Assembly (NCBI GenBank): GCA_035933635.1
Contig: DASYYY010000022.1
Span: forward strand, 141,670 to 205,669
DNA from: JAKIVR01 sp035933635
Lineage (GTDB): Archaea; Thermoplasmatota; Thermoplasmata; Lutacidiplasmatales; UBA184
Length of the DNA stretch: 64,000 nt
Direction: 5' to 3'
Shown here: in pieces, positions 1 through 8,645 of the stretch
Layout of the letters: each line of letters begins with the position of its first letter
How positions within the stretch are numbered: position 1 is the first letter of the stretch
Position numbers and translations under genes: made by a program
The notes under the pieces: model-generated
Database searches by the model: none
What the model was told of the DNA's origin: nothing
Seen by the model: only the letters and a program-made list of their open reading frames with translations

Positions 1-1
1 G

Positions 2-268
2 CTCCAGATGGCCCGGGACGACGCCGACATCATCGTCATCGACGAGGTCGGCAAGATGGAGGTCGAGTGCGAGACGTTCACCCAGAGCGTCGTCGACACG
101 CTCGATGCCAGCAAGTCGATCGTGATGACCCTCCACAAGAAGTCGCGCAATCCGCTGCTCCAGGACATCCGACGGAGGGACGAGCTACGCCTGCTCGAAG
201 TGACGCCCGTCAACAAGAATCTCCTCGCGTTCAAGATCGTCAAGTTGCTGACGGGCCGGGCGCACTGA
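2..268 (+). CDS. Nucleoside-triphosphatase THEP1 family, C-terminal part (5' truncated)
   Basis: Only the last 88 residues are in the window; the gene begins upstream, so the P-loop is missing. The visible part has the family's Walker B and following motif, IIVIDEVGKMEVE, then a typical alpha/beta C-terminal half ending in KIVKLLTGRAH. THEP1 proteins hydrolyse NTPs to NDPs, and their physiological role is poorly known. The stop codon (266-268) overlaps the proposed CTG start of the next gene, so the two are probably translationally coupled. An ATG at 8 is internal, because the motif upstream of it must lie outside the window. Confidence 0.85.
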   Translation, partial: LQMARDDADIIVIDEVGKMEVECETFTQSVVDTLDASKSIVMTLHKKSRNPLLQDIRRRDELRLLEVTPVNKNLLAFKIVKLLTGRAH

Positions 269-1359
269 ACGGAGTTCGCCGCGCCCGCGAAGGGGCCACC
301 GAGCTCTGGTTGCCCCCCTCGCCCGGCGAACGGGGTCCGGCGCCGCGGCGCGCCGTGTTCTACAACCGGGCGATGGCGCTCGACCGCGACCTCGGGGTCG
401 CCGTACTCTCCGCCTGGGGCTCGGGCCGCGGACGGCCAGGGCGGGGGTGGGAGATGTTGGCGGCTACCGGCGCACGCGGACTGCGGCTCCGCAATGAGAC
501 CGAGGCGCTCGGCGAACTGCACCTGACCGAGTGGAATCCGGAGGCATCGGAGGTACTGCGGTCCAACGCGGCCGGACTTTCGCTCGCCGGTGTGTCGGTC
601 GAGGCCGCGGACGCACGGAAAGTTCCCGCGGCCGCGCCGTACGACTACGTCGATCTCGATCCGTTCGGTACTCCCGTGCCGTTCTTGGATGCGGCGCTCA
701 CCGCGCTCGCTCCGGAGGGACTCCTCGCCGTGACCGCGACCGACATGCCCGTGCTCGCGGGGGTCCAGCCGGGCGCGTGCAATCGCCGCTACGGTGCGGA
801 TCCCCTGCGCGGCCGCCTGGCTTCGGAGGCGGGGCTGCGCATTCTCCTGGCGCACGTGGTAGGGCGTGCGGCCGAGAAGGGGATCCAACTCCGCCCTGTG
901 CTCTCTTACGTCCTGGACCATCACGTCAGAATGTACCTGCGGCGCCGGGAAGAGCCGGTCGCGCCACCGATCGAGCAGGTGCCCAGTCCCCGATGCGCCT
1001 CCCCCCCGCTCCCGGGCGGTGGACCGTACGGGCCCCTGTGGGTCGGACCGCTCTTCGAGCAGGGGTTCGTCGCCCGTCTGCGGACCCCCACGAGCGCCGA
1101 ATTGCCAGAGGCGCTCGACACACTGCTCCAACGGTTCCGGGGAGAGTCGCTCGTCGATGTGCCGTTCTACTACGAGCCCAATCGCCTGGCGCACGCGACC
1201 GCCGTTCCAGAACCTCCCGGTCTCGAAGCGTTGTTCCGTGAGATCTCCGCCCGCGGATTCCGCGTCGCCCGGTGCCACGTCCAGCCGAGCGCCTTCCGGA
1301 CGGACGCGCCGTATCCGGAGTTGGAATCGATCGTCCGGCAGCTCGCCGGCGCCCGCTAA
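265..1359 (+). CDS. trm1: tRNA (guanine(26)-N2)-dimethyltransferase Trm1
   Basis: This SAM-dependent enzyme makes N2,N2-dimethylguanosine at G26 of tRNAs. Recognisable segments are VFYNRAMALDRDL near the N-terminus, the SAM loop MLAATGARGLR, the catalytic LDPFGTPVPFLDAAL, and ATDMPVLAG followed by CNRRYGADPL. The product is about 364 residues if started at CTG 265, close to the archaeal size. No ATG or GTG lies in this frame between the upstream stop and the conserved N-terminus; TTG at 310 would cut into it. CTG overlaps the THEP1 stop (CTGA). Most of the usual cysteines of the C-terminal zinc site are missing: only one Cys remains near the segment WVGPLFEQGF. The 3' end overlaps the convergent helicase gene by 4 bases. 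Confidence 0.9.
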   Translation: MNGVRRAREGATELWLPPSPGERGPAPRRAVFYNRAMALDRDLGVAVLSAWGSGRGRPGRGWEMLAATGARGLRLRNETEALGELHLTEWNPEASEVLRSNAAGLSLAGVSVEAADARKVPAAAPYDYVDLDPFGTPVPFLDAALTALAPEGLLAVTATDMPVLAGVQPGACNRRYGADPLRGRLASEAGLRILLAHVVGRAAEKGIQLRPVLSYVLDHHVRMYLRRREEPVAPPIEQVPSPRCASPPLPGGGPYGPLWVGPLFEQGFVARLRTPTSAELPEALDTLLQRFRGESLVDVPFYYEPNRLAHATAVPEPPGLEALFREISARGFRVARCHVQPSAFRTDAPYPELESIVRQLAGAR

Positions 1360-4184
1360 TCCCAGAACGCTCGGGTCCGCGCGTACTTGCGCTCGGCCTT
1401 GAGGATCTCCGTGAGGAGCTCCTCGTCGCTGCGGTAGGGTCGCTGCAGGATCCGCCGGGCGGTGTCCGGCCCGATGCCCCGGCCCGCCAGGCAGAGCAGC
1501 GCCTTCTCGCCGTAGTGGGCGAGCAGCTCGGCCGAGGTGTACGCGGTGCGGATCAACGGCTCGAGCGAAGGGTTCGGTCTCCGGGCGCCGCGCTCGCCCT
1601 TCCACTTCTTCTTGGCATACCGTCCGATCCGGTCGATGTCCTCGGTGCGCCGGGGGGACAGGACGGCCGAAAGGGCGCCGTGGCAGATCTTGCAGGTGGC
1701 CCCCTTGTCCTTGGCGAACCGATCGGCGGTCACCGAGCGAGTGAAGCCGCACCGCAGGCAGACCAGCGTCAACGACTCGGCCCGGAGACGCTCGCCGACC
1801 GCCTTCAGCAACGTGGGCGGCGGGGTGTCCGGGACCTCACGCCAGCGGAGCCGCTCGACCGGGAGGTCGCTCAGCGGGTTCGGGGCGATGACCCTCAGGG
1901 CGATGGTACCGTCGCGCAGCCGGGTGAGCACCTCGGTGGCGTGGGCGAGGTCGAACCGGTCGTGGAGGGTCTTCTCCAGCGCCTCCTCCCCGAGCGGGGT
2001 GGTGCGGGAGGCTTCGATCAACGGCTCCAGGTCGCGGAGCGCCCTGGGGTCCGCCCCGACCGGCAACACTCCGAACTTGCGCGCCACCGTCAGGAACACG
2101 TAGCGGAATTCCGGGCTGGACGGCACGAGGTGCTCGACGAGGTGGCCGAGCCCCTCCGGCGGCAGGCGGATCGCCTCCATCAGCGTCTCTGGTGCGAGGG
2201 CCACGGGTAGCCCGAGCAGGATCCAGGTCGGCTCGGTGCCTAGGATCTCGACACGGCCTCCGGTGCGCGAGGTCAGCGATCCGGCGAGCGCCAGCGCGAG
2301 CGTGTCGTTGGTCTTGCTGCCGAAGCAGGCTCCGATGGCCACGATCCGACCGTGCAGGGTGACGGTGACGGTGCGGTCGTCGGCGACCTCTGCGACCCTC
2401 GCGGCCGCGCATCGGGCCGCGAGGCGTTCCCGGGCCGTCGGCAGCAGCGGGTACGGTCCGAGCTCTCCGGTCCGGCGAAGCCGTCCGATCTCCTGAGCGG
2501 CCTCGAACGGGACGGGCAGGTCCTCTCCCACCCAGCGCGGCTCCTGCCCGATCTCCGTGACCGATTCGACGAGGAGCTCGTCGTCGCGGAACTCGACGAC
2601 CCGCCAGGTCCGGCCCCGCAGGAGAAAGATCAGGTCGGGCTCGGCGAGCACTTGGGTGATGACGAACCGTTCGTCCAACGTGCCGATCGGCCGACGCGTC
2701 GCGATGTCGCGTAAGCGGTAGGTCTTCTGGTCGGGGATCAGCGAGAGGGTCGAGTAGAACCGAGCCAGCGTGCCGCGGGTCGGACGCAGGGTCTCGCCCT
2801 CCCGGCGCAGATTACCGAGGGTCCCGAGGTACTCGACGAGCTCGTCCCACTCCTTGGCGCTGAGCCCGCCCGCGGCCAGCGCGCCCCGGAGCTCGTCGAA
2901 GAGCGGACGGACGTCCGCACTGCCCTGCGCCCGGAGGGCCGCCAGCACCTGCTGGGCGAGGGCAAGCCGGTTGCGCGTCCTCCAGACGGTGGGCTCGATT
3001 TCGCCGGCGAGCGCGCGTCGGGCGAGCACCGCGCCCTCCTCGAGGTCCTCGTCGTCGAGGGCGAGGAGCACCCCGTGCACCGTCCGGTCGAGCCGATGGC
3101 CGGATCGGCCGGCGCGCTGGAGAAGGCGCCCGGCCTGGTGGGGGGAGCCGAACTGGACGACGAGGTCGACCGAGCCGATGTCGAGCCCGAGCTCGAGCGA
3201 GCTCGTGGCGACCAGGCCGCGGAGCTTCCCCTCCCGGAACTCCTGCTCGGTCTCCTCACGGACCGCCCGGGAGAGCGAGCCATGATGGACCGCGACGGGC
3301 AGGTCGGGGGCGAGTCGGGCGAGGCGCGCGCCGAGGCCCTCTGCGGTGGGGCGGGTGTTGACGAAGATCAACGTCGTGCGATGGCGACGGACCTCCTCCT
3401 CCGCGGCGAGGAGGGCGCGGAGGTACGGTTCGTCCGCCTTGAGCTCGGCACGGAGGGCGGGGTCGACCTTCTCGGTCCCCTCCGCACCGGTACGGACCTC
3501 GAGGACGATCGCCCGGGATTGGCGCGCCACCGCGTATCGGGGTGAACGGGGCGGCGGTGCCAGGAACTGGGCGACCTCGGCGGGGTTCGATACGGTCGCC
3601 GAGAGGCCGATCCGCCGGATCCGCCGGCCGACGAAAGCGTCGAGCCGCTCGAGCGTGACCCCCAGCTGGGCGCCCCGGTCCGAGGGGAACAGCTCGTGCA
3701 CCTCGTCGACGACAACGGCCCGCAGCCCCCGGAGTCCCTCCCGGAGATTCTTGCCGACGAGGAGGATCTGGAGCGTCTCGGGCGTCGTGAGCAGAACATC
3801 GGGGGGTCGGCGCGACTGACGGGTGCGCTCCGCCGCCGGAGTGTCGCCGTGGCGCACGGCCGCGGTCAGCCCCGCGGCGCGCGCTAACTCGACGAACCGC
3901 ACCTCGAGATCGCGGTTCAGCGCGCGCAAGGGGGTGACGTAGATCAGGAACGTCGGGGGGGTCGGGGCGTACAGCCTCTGGGAAAGCAGGGGAAGAAGCG
4001 CCGCCTCGGTCTTGCCGGTGCCCGTGGGCGCCACGAGCAGCGCATCGCCATCGCCCCCGGCCAGGAGCGGGAGCGCGAGCTTCTGGATCTCCGTCGGGGC
4101 GATGAAGCCCCGATCGGCGAGCGCCCTCAGGAGCTCCGGATGGACCCCCTCGAACAGCTCGGCGCGCAGTTCCGCCACGGCCAT
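1356..4184 (-). CDS. lhr: Lhr-type DEAD/DEAH superfamily 2 helicase
   Basis: This 942-residue ATP-dependent helicase belongs to the archaeal Lhr group, which acts on DNA repair intermediates and possibly RNA. Motifs appear in order: I (APTGTGKTEAA), Ia (YVTPLRALNRDL), II (VVVDEVHELF), III (GLSATVSNP), IV (TLIFVNTRPTAE), V (VATSSLELGLDIG) and VI (QRAGRSGHR). A winged-helix and Lhr-core region follows. The C-terminal part has a four-cysteine zinc site (LVCLRCG and CKICHG) and a helical end, KYARTRAFWD. ATG 4184 gives MAVAELRAELFEGVHPELLRAL, which fits the family; an open frame continues upstream but is low-complexity and overlaps the PPC gene. It follows the PPC gene by 32 bases on the same strand. 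Confidence 0.93.
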   Translation of the reverse strand: MAVAELRAELFEGVHPELLRALADRGFIAPTEIQKLALPLLAGGDGDALLVAPTGTGKTEAALLPLLSQRLYAPTPPTFLIYVTPLRALNRDLEVRFVELARAAGLTAAVRHGDTPAAERTRQSRRPPDVLLTTPETLQILLVGKNLREGLRGLRAVVVDEVHELFPSDRGAQLGVTLERLDAFVGRRIRRIGLSATVSNPAEVAQFLAPPPRSPRYAVARQSRAIVLEVRTGAEGTEKVDPALRAELKADEPYLRALLAAEEEVRRHRTTLIFVNTRPTAEGLGARLARLAPDLPVAVHHGSLSRAVREETEQEFREGKLRGLVATSSLELGLDIGSVDLVVQFGSPHQAGRLLQRAGRSGHRLDRTVHGVLLALDDEDLEEGAVLARRALAGEIEPTVWRTRNRLALAQQVLAALRAQGSADVRPLFDELRGALAAGGLSAKEWDELVEYLGTLGNLRREGETLRPTRGTLARFYSTLSLIPDQKTYRLRDIATRRPIGTLDERFVITQVLAEPDLIFLLRGRTWRVVEFRDDELLVESVTEIGQEPRWVGEDLPVPFEAAQEIGRLRRTGELGPYPLLPTARERLAARCAAARVAEVADDRTVTVTLHGRIVAIGACFGSKTNDTLALALAGSLTSRTGGRVEILGTEPTWILLGLPVALAPETLMEAIRLPPEGLGHLVEHLVPSSPEFRYVFLTVARKFGVLPVGADPRALRDLEPLIEASRTTPLGEEALEKTLHDRFDLAHATEVLTRLRDGTIALRVIAPNPLSDLPVERLRWREVPDTPPPTLLKAVGERLRAESLTLVCLRCGFTRSVTADRFAKDKGATCKICHGALSAVLSPRRTEDIDRIGRYAKKKWKGERGARRPNPSLEPLIRTAYTSAELLAHYGEKALLCLAGRGIGPDTARRILQRPYRSDEELLTEILKAERKYARTRAFWD

Positions 4185-4216
4185 TCGAGCCGGGTGCGAC
4201 TCAAAACGCCCCCGGC

Positions 4217-4660
4217 TCAGACCGGAGCGACGCTGCCGGGCTCGAGATCGAGCTTGCGCAGCCCGAGCGTCTCGTCCATGGTCCGGCCGAAGGTCCGCCC
4301 GGGGAAGGTCTCGACGTAGATCTCCGCGAGCACGCTGACCCTCCCTTTGAGGAGGTGGCCCCCGACGACATGGTGGTCGGGCCCGGCGAGGGCGCCGTGA
4401 AGGTGGAGCGAGGGCGCACCGTCGACCTCCGCGATGCTCCCGTGGAGCGCGACCAGCTCGTGGGGGACCTCGAGGACGTGGGGGACGTACTCGCGTCCGT
4501 TCCAGTAGGCCGCGGTCGTGGGGGCCAGCATCCCGATCCCCTCGACGACGACTCCGGCCCGGACCCCATGTCGGCGGGCAAAGTCGGCGAGCCGGTCGAA
4601 GATCTCCTCCCCCGCATCGAGCCGTAGCATCCAGCGCGTGCCCTCGTGTACTTCCTGCAC
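4217..4660 (-). CDS. PPC (DUF296) domain protein
   Basis: This is a single-domain protein of 147 residues of the plants-and-prokaryotes-conserved fold. Evidence is the N-terminal WMLRLDAGEEIFDRLADFA, the glycine-rich GVVVEGIGML, LHGSIAEVDGAPSLHLHGAL with its metal-binding-type histidines, VVGGHLL and the C-terminal GLRKLDLEP. Prokaryotic members form trimers and are thought to bind a metal or DNA, and their substrate is unknown. GTG 4660 is preferred over ATG 4630 because a GGGAG ribosome-binding site lies about 10 bases ahead of it and it keeps the first strand intact. It is divergent from larE (85-base gap) and upstream of the helicase. Confidence 0.8.
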   Translation of the reverse strand: MQEVHEGTRWMLRLDAGEEIFDRLADFARRHGVRAGVVVEGIGMLAPTTAAYWNGREYVPHVLEVPHELVALHGSIAEVDGAPSLHLHGALAGPDHHVVGGHLLKGRVSVLAEIYVETFPGRTFGRTMDETLGLRKLDLEPGSVAPV

Positions 4661-4744
4661 GGGCGCACCAACTCCCCTCGGCGTAAGGAGCTTGGGGCAC
4701 CCGTCCGGAAAACGGTAAGGTGCGGGTCCTCCTGCGCCGTCGCG

Positions 4745-5557
4745 ATGGAACTCCGACCGATCCACGGCCTCCCCGAGACTCCGCAGGCCGTGGTCGAACG
4801 CCTGCGGGCGGCGGGGCCGTCGATCGTGGCGCTGTCCGGGGGTGTGGACTCGGGGGTCGTGGCCCTGTTGGCGCACCGCGCGCTCGGCACGGAGGCACGC
4901 GCGGTGACATTGACCGGACCTTCCCTCCCGGCCGAGGAGCGCGCGATGGCGGGCGCGGTCGCCCGAGCGATCGGGATCGAACACGCCGAGATCCCGGTCG
5001 ACCAGCTCTCCCGGGAGGAGTACCGATCGAATCCGGAGAATCGCTGCTACTTTTGTCGCCAGGTCGAGACCACCGCGATCCGCCGGCTCGCGGCCGGCGT
5101 GGGCATCACCGTACTGCTGGACGGGGTCCACCTCGACGACCTGGGCGACATCCGACCCGGGCTGAAGGCCATGGACGAGGCCGGATTCCGCCATCCGCTG
5201 CTCGAGGCCGGTTGGCGCAAGTCCGACGTTCGGGAGTGCGCCCGCAGCGTGGGATTGCCGAATTGGGACCGCCCGTCCAACGCCTGCTTGGCGAGCCGAG
5301 TGCGCCACGGCGAGTCGATCAGCGCCGCGTTGCTCGCCGCGGTCGACCGCGCGGAATCGGCGGTCCGGGGGTTCGGATTCCGCCGCGTGCGCGTCCGGGT
5401 CTCCGCCGGTGGCGCTCGAGTCGTCGTGGGGGCGGACGAGGTCGAACGCCTGATCGCACCCCCCACCGCGCAGCGGGTGGTCGATTCTCTGCTCACGATC
5501 GGATTCTCGGAGGTCACCCTCGATCCCGCCGGCTACGCTCCCCGACCGGGAGGTTGA
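4745..5557 (+). CDS. larE: LarE-like ATP-dependent sulfur transferase
   Basis: This 270-residue PP-loop enzyme resembles LarE, which gives up a cysteine sulfur to build the nickel-pincer nucleotide cofactor or acts in related sulfur insertion. The PP-loop SGGVDSGVVALLAHRA is at about residues 35-50. The conserved NRCYFCR segment and the PSNACLASRV segment, which holds the sacrificial cysteine, are both present. The ATG follows an 85-base divergent promoter region. No larB or larC is visible here, so the acceptor could be another cofactor. It is followed by uvrB after 5 bases, so the two are probably co-transcribed without an obvious functional link. Confidence 0.85.
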   Translation: MELRPIHGLPETPQAVVERLRAAGPSIVALSGGVDSGVVALLAHRALGTEARAVTLTGPSLPAEERAMAGAVARAIGIEHAEIPVDQLSREEYRSNPENRCYFCRQVETTAIRRLAAGVGITVLLDGVHLDDLGDIRPGLKAMDEAGFRHPLLEAGWRKSDVRECARSVGLPNWDRPSNACLASRVRHGESISAALLAAVDRAESAVRGFGFRRVRVRVSAGGARVVVGADEVERLIAPPTAQRVVDSLLTIGFSEVTLDPAGYAPRPGG

Positions 5558-5562
5558 GGGCC

Positions 5563-7644
5563 GTGCCGGTCAAACGGACGAAGGCACCTACCCCGCGGCC
5601 CGAGCCGCGGGAGGCCTCCGATCGGCGGGCGAGTTCGGGGCAGTTCCAGCTTGAGACCGAGCTCACTCCCCAGGGGGACCAGCCCAAGGCGATCGAGGAG
5701 CTCGCGCGGCGCATCCGGGGAGGGGAGCGGTACCAGACCCTCCTGGGGGTCACCGGTTCCGGCAAGACGTTCACGATGGCGGAGGTCGTCGAGCACCTCC
5801 AGCGACCCACCCTCGTGATCTCCCCGAACAAGACGCTGGCCGCGCAGCTGGTCAGCGAGTTCCGAGCCCTCTTCCCCCGGAACGCCGTCGAGTACTTCGT
5901 CAGCTACTACGACTACTACCAGCCCGAGGCCTATGTGCCCCAGATCGATCTCTACGTCGAGAAGGACGCGCAGATCAACGAGGAGATCGACAAGCTGCGG
6001 CATCGTGCGACCCAGGCGCTGCTGACGCGCCGCGACGTCCTCGTCGTTGCGAGCGTCAGCTGCATCTTCGGCCTCGGATCTCCGACCGACTACCAGAGCG
6101 GGGTCGTCGATATCGAGCGGGGCGCGACACTCTCCCGCCAGGAGCTGCTGCACAAGCTCGTCCACAGCCACTACGCCCGCAACGACGTCGAGCTCCAGCG
6201 GGGCCGATTCCGAGTCCGCGGCGGCACCATCGACGTGATGAGCAGCGGGGAGACCGTCCATCGGATCGTGCTCGAGGGCGACCGCGTCGCCGAGCTTGCC
6301 GAGCTCGACCCGACGACGCGCGAGGAGATCCGACCGCTCGAGCGTCTGTCGATCTTCCCGGCGAGCCACTTCCTGACGATGGACGAGCGGCGCGAGGAGG
6401 TGCTCCGTGCGATCAACACCGAGAAGGAGGAGCGGGTCGCCGAGCTGACCCGCCAGGGCCACGCGCTGGAGGCGCAGCGGCTCAAGAGCCGGACCGAGTA
6501 CGACCTCGAGATGATCCGCGAGACCGGGACCTGTTCCGGGATCGAGAACTACTCGCGGCACTTCACCGGACGCAAGCCCGGCGAGCCGCCGTACACGCTG
6601 CTCGACTTCTTTCCCAAGGACCTGCTCGTATTCCTGGACGAGTCGCACGTGACGCTGCCCCAGCTCCAGGGGATGTACCGCGGCGACCTCAGCCGCAAGG
6701 ACAACCTCGTCGAGTTCGGCTGGCGGCTTCCCTCGTGCCGCGACAATCGGCCGCTCAAGTTCCCGGAGTTCCTGGCCCGGGTCCCCCAGCTCGTCTTCGT
6801 CAGCGCCACCCCCGCCAAGTTCGAGCGGGAGCACTCGAGCGCCATCGTCGAGCAGGTCATCCGGCCGACCGGCCTGGTCGACCCGCCGGTGGAGGTCCGA
6901 CCGCTCGAAGGGCACATCGCCGACCTCGTCGGCGAGATCCGCACGGTCGTCGAGCGGGGCGAGCGGGCCCTCGTCACCACGCTGACCAAGCGCACCGCCG
7001 AGGACCTGGCCAACCACTTCGCCCAGCTGGGGATGAAGGTCCGCTACCTCCATTCCGATGTCGAGACGATGAAGCGGGTCGAGATCCTTCGGGACCTCCG
7101 GCTCGGCCGGTTCGACGTGCTGGTCGGGATCAACCTGCTGCGGGAAGGGCTCGACCTGCCCGAGGTCAGCCTGGTCGCCGTCCTCGACGCGGACAAGGAG
7201 GGCTACCTTCGCAGCGAGAGCGCGCTCATCCAGACCGTTGGTCGCGCCTCCCGCAACGTCCGCGGCAAGGCCATCCTCTACGCCGACCGGACCACCGGCT
7301 CGATGGAGCGCGCGATGAGCGAGATGCGCCGCCGGCGCGAACTCCAGCTTGCCTTCAACGCCGAGCACGGCATCGTGCCCGAGACGATCCGCAAGGAGGT
7401 CCGCTCCATCCTGGCCGAGGGGACCGACGCCGAATCCGGCGACCTGTCGACCTCCGGTCTGGGCAAGAAGTGGAAGGAGCGGCTACCGATGCTCCTCGCC
7501 AATCTCGAGGAGGAGATGCGGATCGCCGCCGAGCAGCTGGACTTCGAGGAGGCGGCGCGGATCCGGGACCGGATCCGTGAGCTCGAGCTTCGGGCGGGCC
7601 TAGCGGGGAGCCGTACCCCCGAGCGTGCCGGAACGACGGCCTGA
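5563..7644 (+). CDS. uvrB: UvrABC excision nuclease subunit B
   Basis: This is the damage-verifying helicase-like subunit of bacterial-type nucleotide excision repair, 693 residues. The start is GTG 5563 with a GGGAGG site about 10 bases ahead. Motif I is GVTGSGKTFTMA, and the beta-hairpin VSYYDYYQPEAYVP that clamps damaged DNA is intact. The DEAH-like motif is FLDESH, motif III is VSATPAKFE, and motifs V-VI are INLLREGLDLPE and QTVGRASRN. The C-terminal UVR domain, LEEEMRIAAEQLDFEEAARI, which contacts UvrC, is present. uvrA and uvrC are not in the window. UvrB in archaea is generally regarded as acquired from bacteria, but base composition here does not differ obviously from the neighbours. 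Confidence 0.97.
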   Translation: MPVKRTKAPTPRPEPREASDRRASSGQFQLETELTPQGDQPKAIEELARRIRGGERYQTLLGVTGSGKTFTMAEVVEHLQRPTLVISPNKTLAAQLVSEFRALFPRNAVEYFVSYYDYYQPEAYVPQIDLYVEKDAQINEEIDKLRHRATQALLTRRDVLVVASVSCIFGLGSPTDYQSGVVDIERGATLSRQELLHKLVHSHYARNDVELQRGRFRVRGGTIDVMSSGETVHRIVLEGDRVAELAELDPTTREEIRPLERLSIFPASHFLTMDERREEVLRAINTEKEERVAELTRQGHALEAQRLKSRTEYDLEMIRETGTCSGIENYSRHFTGRKPGEPPYTLLDFFPKDLLVFLDESHVTLPQLQGMYRGDLSRKDNLVEFGWRLPSCRDNRPLKFPEFLARVPQLVFVSATPAKFEREHSSAIVEQVIRPTGLVDPPVEVRPLEGHIADLVGEIRTVVERGERALVTTLTKRTAEDLANHFAQLGMKVRYLHSDVETMKRVEILRDLRLGRFDVLVGINLLREGLDLPEVSLVAVLDADKEGYLRSESALIQTVGRASRNVRGKAILYADRTTGSMERAMSEMRRRRELQLAFNAEHGIVPETIRKEVRSILAEGTDAESGDLSTSGLGKKWKERLPMLLANLEEEMRIAAEQLDFEEAARIRDRIRELELRAGLAGSRTPERAGTTA

Positions 7645-7745
7645 GGGGTCCCGGCGGCCAGGACGCCCCGGGATCGGTGCTGCGCCCCCTGTTCAGTTCG
7701 TTCGACCGGTCCGTTCGGTGTAGGGCGAGGATCGCGCGAGCGCCC

Positions 7746-7750
7746 TTTAT
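7746..7750 (+). promoter_or_regulatory. TATA-like box for the winged-helix regulator
   Basis: TTTAT lies about 25 bases before the GTG at 7773, with no Shine-Dalgarno sequence between. This is the layout of a leaderless archaeal transcript. Confidence 0.45.
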
Positions 7751-7772
7751 CCGACGCCTTCCATCGCGGGCC

Positions 7773-8645
7773 GTGCCCCGAGCTCCGCCACCTCGCCCGT
7801 CGGCCGGGTTGCCCGAGCTCCGCCGCTCGGGGACGGTCACCGAGCTGCTGTTCCTCTACGAGTGTGTGACCGACCCGCCGGCCCGACTCCAGCCCATCGG
7901 GGAGCGGCTGGGCGTCACGGTCCAGGCCGCCAGCCAGGCGTACCGCCGGCTCCGAGCGAGCGGGCTGGTCGAGTTCCGCGACGGCCGCTACCGTGCGACG
8001 GTGACCGGGATCGACTGGCTCCACCGAGCGCTGGGAGGCTTCCGCGACGACATCGAGGCGAGGCTCCGGCGGCTGCACGTGATCCGGAGCTCCCGGGCGG
8101 TCGCGCTCGGACCCCTCCGCAAGGGGGATCGGGTGGCGCTGGAGATGCAGGACGGCGTGCTCTCCGCCCGGCCCGGCCTTCGCGGGCGCTCGCTGGGTCG
8201 CGCCGCCGAGGACGCCGCGACCGGCGCACTGGTCGCGGTCGACCAGCTCGAGGGGATCGTTCCGATCCAGCGCGGTCGCATCCGCGTGCTCACGGTCGAC
8301 CCGGGCCGGGTCGAGGAGGGCCCGCTCACCGCCGCGCTTCGGCGACAGCTCGACCACTCCGAACCCGGATTGCTCGCCGCGCAGGGGCTCGAGCCGTACC
8401 ACCTCCTCCGTCGCGCCACCGACCGTCCCATCGCCCGCTTCGCGGTCGGCGCGACCGCCGCCGAGGCCGCCGAGCTCGGGGTCAGCTCGACGGTCGTGGT
8501 GCTGGCCGACGATCTGCCCCGGTTCCTCGAACAGTTCAGCGAACCGAACCCCCCCGCGATCGACGTCCGTCCCCTCGGCGCCGGGCCGATGGCCCGTCGC
8601 TCAGGGGGTCGGAGCGGGTCGAGCGGCCGCGAGCGCGACCGTTAG
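7773..8645 (+). CDS. Winged-helix transcriptional regulator (DUF7839-like)
   Basis: The N-terminal third is a winged helix: TVTELLFLYE, then IGERLGVTVQAASQAYRRLR as the recognition region, and GLVEFRDGRYRATVTGIDWLHRAL as the wing. The remainder is an alpha/beta sensor-like region with repeated 'EDAATGALVAVDQLEGIVPIQRG' character, resembling haloarchaeal HTH proteins that pair such a domain with an effector domain. The ligand is unknown. GTG 7773 is chosen because a TATA-like TTTAT lies at 7746-7750, the spacing of a leaderless archaeal gene. The last 45 bases overlap the convergent importer ATPase gene, so it may regulate that importer. That link is inference only. Confidence 0.75.
   Translation: MPRAPPPRPSAGLPELRRSGTVTELLFLYECVTDPPARLQPIGERLGVTVQAASQAYRRLRASGLVEFRDGRYRATVTGIDWLHRALGGFRDDIEARLRRLHVIRSSRAVALGPLRKGDRVALEMQDGVLSARPGLRGRSLGRAAEDAATGALVAVDQLEGIVPIQRGRIRVLTVDPGRVEEGPLTAALRRQLDHSEPGLLAAQGLEPYHLLRRATDRPIARFAVGATAAEAAELGVSSTVVVLADDLPRFLEQFSEPNPPAIDVRPLGAGPMARRSGGRSGSSGRERDR

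Noticed and set aside
4185..4910. N-terminal extension of the Lhr helicase up to 4910
   Set aside because: The added 242 residues are arginine/proline-rich and lie over the PPC gene and larE start; MAVAEL at 4184 is the family-like start.
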